Shown: one piece after another, positions 1 through 5,443 of the stretch
Layout: each line of letters begins with the position of its first letter
Numbering within the stretch: position 1 is the stretch's first letter
DNA from: Clostridia bacterium
Lineage (GTDB): Bacteria > Bacillota > Clostridia > Oscillospirales > SIG627
Length of the DNA: 13,287 nt
Assembly: GCA_017453605.1 (NCBI GenBank)
Contig: JAFTEP010000211.1
Coordinates: 1-13,287 of the forward strand
Direction of reading: 5' to 3'
Notes under the pieces: model-generated
What the model was told of the DNA's origin: nothing
The model's database searches: none
What the model saw: only the letters and a program-made list of their open reading frames with translations
Position numbers and translations under genes: made by a program

Positions 1-815
1 ATGAGGGAACGGGTGTACGGATGGAGCGGGAAGTCGAAAAGCTCCTCGGTCTTTGCAATCTCGACGATGTCGCCCTTGTAGATGACGGCGATCCTGTCGG
101 AGATGTAGCGGACGATGGAAAGGTCGTGCGCGATGAAGAGGTACGAAACGTTCCTCTCCTCCTGGAACTTCTTGAGAAGGTTCAGGACCTGCGCTCTGAT
201 CGAGACGTCGAGAGCGGAGATCGGCTCGTCGGCGATGACGAGCTCCGGCTCCATGACCATGGCTCTCGCTAGACCGATCCTCTGGCGCTGACCGCCGGAA
301 AACTCGTGCGGATAGCGGGTGAGGTGCTCGGGAAGCAGACCGACAGCCTTGATCATTTCCTCGACCTTGGCTACTCTGTCCGCCCCGTTCTCGAAGAGGT
401 GGAAGTTGTAAAGACCCTCGGAAATGATGTAGTCGACCGTGGCGCGCTCGTTCAGGGAAGCGGCGGGATCCTGGAAGACCATCTGAAAGTGACGGATGAC
501 CTCTCTGTCAAGCGCATGAGGGATCTTGCCGGCAATGCGCACGCCCTGGTAGAGGATTGCTCCGGCGGCGCAGGGATTGACGCGGATGACGGCTCTGCCG
601 ACCGTGGTCTTGCCGGAGCCGGATTCACCGACGAGTGAGAAGGTCTCGCCCTTGTAGATATCGAAGCTCGCGTTCTTGACGGCGCGGACGGCGTCGGGGC
701 CCTTACCGAAGGTAATGTCGACGTTTTTGACCTCTAAGAGCTTTTCCCTGCCGTTTTCATCGACGGGACCGTGCTCGGGAAAACGGAAGGCGGTTTTGTT
801 TTCATTTTTAGACAT
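1..815 (-). CDS. oppF: Oligopeptide ABC transporter ATP-binding subunit OppF/AmiF type (3' end outside window)
   Basis: One of the two cytoplasmic ATPases that power the oligopeptide importer encoded by this operon. The frame is open from ATG at 815 to the window edge, giving 271 complete codons; the stop and C-terminus lie outside. Seen: Walker A GESGSGKT at residues 63-70, Q-loop FQDP at 114-117, ABC signature FSGGQRQR at 172-179, Walker B LVIADEP at 192-198, H-loop His230, and the Opp/Dpp hallmark HPYTRSL at the visible end. Walker A to Q-loop spacing is about 50 residues, normal for the family and unlike its partner OppD. The start is chosen because GGAGGG (825-830) lies about 10 nt upstream; a second in-frame ATG at 805 is too far from it. 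The gene begins 15 nt after the oppD stop, so it is presumably translated from the same mRNA. Confidence 0.93.
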   Translation of the reverse strand, partial: MSKNENKTAFRFPEHGPVDENGREKLLEVKNVDITFGKGPDAVRAVKNASFDIYKGETFSLVGESGSGKTTVGRAVIRVNPCAAGAILYQGVRIAGKIPHALDREVIRHFQMVFQDPAASLNERATVDYIISEGLYNFHLFENGADRVAKVEEMIKAVGLLPEHLTRYPHEFSGGQRQRIGLARAMVMEPELVIADEPISALDVSIRAQVLNLLKKFQEERNVSYLFIAHDLSIVRYISDRIAVIYKGDIVEIAKTEELFDFPLHPYTRSL

Positions 816-830
816 CTAAACTCACCCTCC

Positions 831-2603
831 TCAAATGTTGAAAGTCTTCATGAGCTTTTCGTGGATGTCGCGGATCGCCTCCGGCTTCTCATACTTCGGA
901 GCTCTGCTGTCGAGCAGCCAGGTCTTCGCATAATGAGTGTCGGTGACCTTGAACATCGGAGGCTCAACGAGGGTGTCGACCTTGAGGCAGTAGGGATTTC
1001 TCGGGGCGAAGGCGTCGGCGGGGATCTTGTTGTAAAGTGACGGCGGCGTGCCGGTGATCGAATAGAGCTTGACGTTCTTTTCGGCGAGCTGGGGAAGCGA
1101 ACTCAGAAGCGCCCAGGTGTAGGGGTGACGAGGATCGTAGAAGACCTCCTCGACCTTGCCGAGCTCGACGAGCTGACCGGCGTAGAGCACGGCGACGCGG
1201 TCGGCGACGTTGGCGACGACGCCGAGGTCGTGAGTGATGAACACGATTGTGTAGCCGTATTCCTTCTGGAGCCTCTTGATAAGATCGAGGATCTGCGCCT
1301 GGATCGTGACGTCGAGAGCGGTGGTCGGTTCGTCGCAGATCAGGATCTTGGGACGGCAGGAGAGCGCGATCGCGATGACGATCCTCTGCCTCATACCGCC
1401 CGAATACTGGAAGGGAAAGTCGTCGAATCGCTTGTCGGCGTTCGGGATGCCGACCTGCTGCATGATCTTCAGCGCTTTTTCCCTCGCCTGAGTCTCGGAG
1501 CATTTCTGATGCTTGATGATGGTGGAGGTGAGCTGTTTGCCGATGGTGATGATCGGGTTGAGGCTCGTCATGGGGTCCTGGAAGACCGTGGCGATCCTGC
1601 TTCCGCGGATCTGGAGCCAGTCGGCGGGATACTTGATCTTTGCCAGATCGAGAACGCAGCTGCCGTGGAGGACGTCCTGCTTTTTTTCGTTCTTATACTC
1701 GTCCGTGAAGTTGACCCTGAGAACGATGTTTGAAAAGACCTGATCCCTCACTTCGCCTTTGGAAACGTCTTCGCCGAAGATGATGGCTTTTTTGAACGCG
1801 CGGGTGAGAGAGTTTATGGACTTTATCCTCTTGAACAGGCTGTAACGTCCGACGGAAAGATATATTTCCTTGGCGATAAGCCGGTTGCGCTTTTTGATCT
1901 CATCGGAGACCTCGCCTCCGATCGCGGCGGCGTAATCCGCCTTCAGAGAGGCGATCTTCGTTTTGTAGGCGCCGAGGCGCTCGGTATCGGCGAGAGCCGA
2001 GGCGCGGTGCGCCGTGATGAGATCTTTTCTCTGCTTTTCAACGTTTTTGATCTCAAGCGCGTATTTTTTGATCTTCGTTTTGGTCTGTTCGATCTTATCC
2101 TGCTCGGTCTTTCTGTCGAAGGTCTGGCAGAGGTTCGACGCCTCGGTCATCCGGAATTTCAGATCGTCGAGCTTTTCGTCGATCTTCTTCTGCTCCTCCT
2201 CGGAGAGAGTCCTTCTGATCTCCTCAGCTTTTTCGACCTCGAGGATGTGCTTGTAGATATCGGCGCCCTTTTCACGGCGCGAATAGGAATTGAGGCGCTT
2301 ATGGGTCAAAGAGATGATCGCTTTTCCGAGAAAGCCGACCGCGACCTTGGTGTCTGCGAGCTCTCTGTCGTCAAAGACGATGGAACCGTTGGAAATGAAG
2401 CCGTTCTGATCGAGCATCCCGGCGAAGGTCTTTGTAAAAACGGATTTGCCGGAGCCCGATTCGCCGACGATGGCGATGGACTCGTTTTCGTAGATGTCGA
2501 GGGATATGCCTCTGATGGCGGTCAGGATCCTTCCGCGGACCTTGAACTTGACCTCGACGTCCTTTGCTGAGAGCAGGATCTTTTTTTCGGCGGATTCAGT
2601 CAT
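831..2603 (-). CDS. oppD: Oligopeptide ABC transporter ATP-binding subunit OppD/AmiE type with a large internal insertion
   Basis: Cytoplasmic ATPase subunit of the oligopeptide importer, 590 residues against about 330-360 usual for OppD/AmiE. Seen: Walker A GESGSGKS at 47-54, Q-loop FQDP at 341-344, signature YSGGMRQR at 400-407, Walker B ILICDEP at 420-426, H-loop His458, and the C-terminal Opp/Dpp region with HPYTWALLSSLPQ (493-505) and TGTPPSLYNKIP. All catalytic motifs are intact, so it should be active. The extra length is a block at about 79-318, rich in Lys, Glu, Asp and Arg and mostly predicted helical or coiled-coil by eye. It sits between the first beta-strands of the nucleotide-binding domain and the Q-loop. 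The start is supported by GGAGGG ending 7 nt before the ATG. The gene follows oppC after a 12-nt gap, and the oppC stop abuts this ribosome binding site. The function of the insertion is unknown. Confidence 0.94.
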   Translation of the reverse strand: MTESAEKKILLSAKDVEVKFKVRGRILTAIRGISLDIYENESIAIVGESGSGKSVFTKTFAGMLDQNGFISNGSIVFDDRELADTKVAVGFLGKAIISLTHKRLNSYSRREKGADIYKHILEVEKAEEIRRTLSEEEQKKIDEKLDDLKFRMTEASNLCQTFDRKTEQDKIEQTKTKIKKYALEIKNVEKQRKDLITAHRASALADTERLGAYKTKIASLKADYAAAIGGEVSDEIKKRNRLIAKEIYLSVGRYSLFKRIKSINSLTRAFKKAIIFGEDVSKGEVRDQVFSNIVLRVNFTDEYKNEKKQDVLHGSCVLDLAKIKYPADWLQIRGSRIATVFQDPMTSLNPIITIGKQLTSTIIKHQKCSETQAREKALKIMQQVGIPNADKRFDDFPFQYSGGMRQRIVIAIALSCRPKILICDEPTTALDVTIQAQILDLIKRLQKEYGYTIVFITHDLGVVANVADRVAVLYAGQLVELGKVEEVFYDPRHPYTWALLSSLPQLAEKNVKLYSITGTPPSLYNKIPADAFAPRNPYCLKVDTLVEPPMFKVTDTHYAKTWLLDSRAPKYEKPEAIRDIHEKLMKTFNI

Positions 2604-2615
2604 AGTCAGCCCTCC

Positions 2616-3611
2616 TTACATATGCGTCCTCGGATCGGACGCGTCGCCGAGGTTCTGACCGACCACGAAGAGCACGATGGAGATGACAGCCGAGATCGCG
2701 ACCGGGCTCCAGAACTCGAAGCCCCAGCCCGGGGTGAGCATGGCGCTCTGCGCTTCGGAGATCATTCTGCCGAGGGTCATCTCGGCAATGCCCATTCCGA
2801 TATAGGAAAGGAAGACCTCCATCCCTATGTAAGCGGGGATCTCGAGAGCGGCGTAGGTGACGATGACGCTGGTCATGAACGGCAGAATGTTCTTGGTGGC
2901 GATCCTTGTGATCGGCGTGCCGAGACAGCGGGAAGCCATGTTGTATTCCCTGTCGCGGATGATGATGACCTGCGTGCGGATGAAATAGGCGACGGCGAGC
3001 CAGCCGGTGATCGTCAGAGCGAAGACCATCGTCCAGAAGCTCGGACGGAAGATGAACACGAGCACAGCGATCAGAAGCTCGTAGGGCACGTTGCCGACGA
3101 TGTTGTAGACCTCGGTCATGACCAGATCGACCTTCTTGGAGAAGCCCCAGATCGCGCCGACGAGAATGCCGATGGTCATATTGATCAGCGCGACGAGGAA
3201 CGCCAGAGAGACGGAGATCCGCGCGCCGTACCAGATGGCGTCGAACGTGGGTTCGCCGGCGGCTCCGGCGCCGAGGATGTAATGGATGCTGGCGCCGAAT
3301 TTCTCAAAGGCTTTGGCGGGGGTCAGGTGCTTGGCGCTTCCGTCCATCAGATTGGCGAAGCGGTCATACGGGAAAATAAGCGGATAGACGTAGGTGAAAA
3401 TGAAAAGGAGCGCGAGGATGGCGAGCATTATGATGTTCAGCTTTTTCTTGAAAAAGACCCTGAAAACGCTGCGCCAGTAGGAATAGCGCGGAGCCGTGAT
3501 CCTTTCGGACTCGAGATCCGAATGATCCACGTGACTGAAAAGCTCCTCGTCGGAAAGACCCAGTTCTGAAAGATCGACTGCGGCCTGCTGTTTTTGTTCC
3601 ATACTGCTCAT
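2616..3611 (-). CDS. oppC: Oligopeptide ABC transporter permease OppC/AmiD type
   Basis: Second integral-membrane subunit forming the peptide channel with OppB. Using ATG at 3611 it is 331 residues. Seen: a cytoplasmic N-terminus, TM1 at about 59-80, further hydrophobic segments at about 132-156, 174-188, 194-214, 246-270 and 303-321, the EAA coupling loop YNMASRCLGTPITRIATKNI at 223-242 that contacts the ATPases, and a C-terminus VVGQNLGDASDPRTH typical of the AmiD branch. SYWRSVFRVFFKKK before TM1 is also AmiD-like, recalled from family knowledge rather than searched. A GTG at 3620 gives a 9-nt longer frame overlapping the oppB stop. I prefer the ATG at 3611 because GAGGTGA lies 5 nt upstream of it; a further in-frame ATG is at 3602. 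It overlaps oppB only through its ribosome binding site, consistent with translational coupling. Confidence 0.93.
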   Translation of the reverse strand: MSSMEQKQQAAVDLSELGLSDEELFSHVDHSDLESERITAPRYSYWRSVFRVFFKKKLNIIMLAILALLFIFTYVYPLIFPYDRFANLMDGSAKHLTPAKAFEKFGASIHYILGAGAAGEPTFDAIWYGARISVSLAFLVALINMTIGILVGAIWGFSKKVDLVMTEVYNIVGNVPYELLIAVLVFIFRPSFWTMVFALTITGWLAVAYFIRTQVIIIRDREYNMASRCLGTPITRIATKNILPFMTSVIVTYAALEIPAYIGMEVFLSYIGMGIAEMTLGRMISEAQSAMLTPGWGFEFWSPVAISAVISIVLFVVGQNLGDASDPRTHM

Positions 3612-3616
3612 ACTGC

Positions 3617-3623
3617 TCACCTC
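3617..3623 (-). promoter_or_regulatory. Ribosome binding site deciding the oppC start
   Basis: On the minus strand GAGGTGA reads a 7-nt perfect complement to the 16S anti-SD, 5 nt before the ATG at 3611. It overlaps the oppB stop codon (3617-3619), so ribosomes finishing oppB would cover the oppC start. This favours 3611 over the GTG at 3620, which lies inside the SD itself. Confidence 0.7.
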
Positions 3624-5185
3624 GCTTTCGACGTGAAGTTGATCCGCGGATCGACGACGCTCATGAGGATGTCGCCGATGATCAGCGAAACGATGCTGAG
3701 GACCGCGTAGAAGAGCGTTACTCCGACGATGACCCCGTTATCGTACTTGTCGATCGCCTCGATCAGCATACCGCCTACGCCGGGAACAACGTAGACGCGT
3801 TCGGTGATCAGGGCGCCGACCATCGAGAACAGGATGGCGCCGGGGATCCCGTGGACGATCGGGATCGCGGCGTTCTTGAGGATGTGCTTGCGGAAGATCT
3901 CGCCTTCGGAAGCGCCGGTCGAGCGCGCGAACTTGACGTAATCGGCGTTCTGCTGGTCGACCATATATCTTCTCAGCCAGCGCATCATCGAAGCGATAGG
4001 TCTGAGAGACAGCGAAATGATCGGCAGGACGTACATTATCCAGGATGGGTGCTCCATATCGAAGGTCGTCGGTATGCCGGTCGCGTTGCCGATCGCCTTG
4101 ACGATGAAGATATACGCAAGAGAGGGCATCGCGGTGATGAACACGACGTAGACCGAGCCGATCTGGTCGACGAGCTTGTCCTTCTTCTGAGCCATCCATA
4201 TCGCGATCGGGGCGCCGATAAGATAGGTCAGAATGACGGAGATGATGCCGATGACGAACGAATAGCCCATTTTGCTGAAGCCGTTCTTGAAGGTGTCCAC
4301 CTTCGTGTAACCGTCGACGTAGCGCGTTTTCGTGAAGGTGTTTTCCGGGCTGCTGGGGTCGGGCTGCTCATAGGTAAGGGAATGGATGTCGTCAGCGGAC
4401 TCCTCCTGATATCCCGTGGGATAAATAACGAGAGTGTTGGTTTTTGAACCCTGAGCCTGTGTCATGGTCCGGGTTATTTCAATATTCCGGTTTACGGAAT
4501 AGGATTTTCCGAGATTCAAAGAAACGAGATTCTGGTGGACGAACGGGAAATTCCCGTCGGTATACAAGAGATATTTATGGGTCGTCCCGTTCCCGATCAG
4601 AGCGGGAGCAAAGGTGCCCTCGGCGTACGCGGGATCGTGAAGTGTGAAGGAGATCCCCCTGTCGCCCCGGACTTCTTCAGCGTTGTGGACGTTGTCGACC
4701 GAAACGATCCCGGAGAAATAGGTCCAGAGACGGTGAATAAGAGAATAATCCTTGTAGGCAAAATAAGCCGCCTTGCTGACGACCTTCTTGCCGACGACCT
4801 GAGCGTCGAGGCGAACGACGGTGTAGCCCTTGGCCTCATATTCCTTGCGGAAACGCTCTATATAGGTCTTAGCTGTGTCTTTGTCATCATTCTGGGTCTT
4901 ACCGATCTGGGCAACTTGTTTGCGGGACTCGGGTGAAAGCTCGCCGGAACTAATAAGTTCCCCGACCCAGTCGCCATAAGTGACATAATCGAGGTATCCG
5001 TATTTTTCCCACTGTTCGAGCTCATAAGTCTTTTTGTCGTTGCCCGTCGCTTTTGTCCATCTGGAATCCGTCGCAAAGATCAGCTTCCTGTCCATAAGCG
5101 AATAGATCAGGATCATAACGATCGCAACGATGACGACCACGGAAAAAAGACCGTGAAGAATTCGGCGAAGTAAGTATTTTGTCAT
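3617..5185 (-). CDS. oppB: Oligopeptide ABC transporter permease OppB/AmiC type with large extracytoplasmic domain
   Basis: First membrane subunit of the importer, 522 residues. Classical OppB is about 310; the streptococcal AmiC branch is about 500, and this protein matches that branch. Seen: TM1 at about 9-31, then roughly 270 mostly hydrophilic residues outside the membrane (about 33-303) carrying AmiC-like stretches such as THKYLLYTDGNFPFVHQNL (202-220) and LNLGKSYS (223-230). The permease core follows, with TM segments at about 307-331, 344-364, 381-395, 447-468 and 486-512, and the EAA loop DYVKFARSTGASEGEIFRKH at 415-434. It ends in DPRINFTSKAR. The ATG at 5185 follows a modest GGATGAG element 8 nt upstream. 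The gene lies downstream of a repeat-containing 257-nt gap after oppA and overlaps the oppC ribosome binding site. The ectodomain presumably docks the binding lipoprotein or guides peptide; that role is inferred. Confidence 0.93.
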   Translation of the reverse strand: MTKYLLRRILHGLFSVVVIVAIVMILIYSLMDRKLIFATDSRWTKATGNDKKTYELEQWEKYGYLDYVTYGDWVGELISSGELSPESRKQVAQIGKTQNDDKDTAKTYIERFRKEYEAKGYTVVRLDAQVVGKKVVSKAAYFAYKDYSLIHRLWTYFSGIVSVDNVHNAEEVRGDRGISFTLHDPAYAEGTFAPALIGNGTTHKYLLYTDGNFPFVHQNLVSLNLGKSYSVNRNIEITRTMTQAQGSKTNTLVIYPTGYQEESADDIHSLTYEQPDPSSPENTFTKTRYVDGYTKVDTFKNGFSKMGYSFVIGIISVILTYLIGAPIAIWMAQKKDKLVDQIGSVYVVFITAMPSLAYIFIVKAIGNATGIPTTFDMEHPSWIMYVLPIISLSLRPIASMMRWLRRYMVDQQNADYVKFARSTGASEGEIFRKHILKNAAIPIVHGIPGAILFSMVGALITERVYVVPGVGGMLIEAIDKYDNGVIVGVTLFYAVLSIVSLIIGDILMSVVDPRINFTSKAR

Positions 5186-5222
5186 AATATCAACTCATCC
5201 GGATCATTTGGAATAAATCTCG

Positions 5223-5345
5223 CCCCATCAAGCCTTGCGGCTTGACGGGGAGCCCCTGAGTTTAACCCCATCAAGCCTTGCGGCTTGACGGGGAGCCCCT
5301 GAGTTTAACCCCATCAAGCCTTGCGGCTTGACGGGGAGCCCCTGA
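5223..5345 (-). repeat. Three tandem 43-bp hairpin repeats between oppA and oppB
   Basis: Units start at 5223, 5266 and 5309 with an exact 43-nt period. The first two are identical over 43 nt; the third matches for 37 nt (to 5345) and then diverges. In the transcribed (minus) sense each unit folds as CCCCGTCAAGCC, loop GCAA, GGCTTGATGGGG: twelve pairs, one of them G-U, capped by a GNRA tetraloop. On the plus strand the G-U position would be an A-C mismatch and the loop TTGC, so the structure fits the minus-strand RNA better. GGGGCTCCCC between hairpins offers alternative pairing. No U-tract follows, so these are not typical terminators. They resemble REP-type mRNA-stabilising or interspersed palindromic elements; the function is inferred from position between binding-protein and permease genes. 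Confidence 0.9.
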
Positions 5346-5355
5346 AATAAGAATT

Positions 5356-5397
5356 GATGGGAGGACGGATGCACATTAGTACATACATCCTCCCATC
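5356..5397 (-). terminator. Stem-loop after oppA, possible attenuating terminator
   Basis: Perfect 10-bp inverted repeat, GATGGGAGGA (5356-5365) and TCCTCCCATC (5388-5397), with a 22-nt loop. It lies 46 nt beyond the oppA stop codon. In the transcribed direction it is followed by AATTCTTATTTC, U-rich but broken, so termination would be partial at best. Together with the tandem hairpins it could protect the 3' end of an oppA-only transcript. The pairing is seen; the role is inferred. Confidence 0.4.
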
Positions 5398-5443
5398 GTC
5401 AGATCAAAAGATCAGAAGTCTTCCGAATCGCTGTTAAGGCTTA

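Noticed and set aside
2622..3569. Plus-strand open frame (315 codons) opposite oppC
   Set aside because: Highly charged Asp/Glu/Arg/His sequence produced by reading a membrane-protein gene backwards.
5223..5345. CRISPR array
   Set aside because: Only three units with a strict 43-nt period and no variable spacers; the repeat is one continuous hairpin unit.
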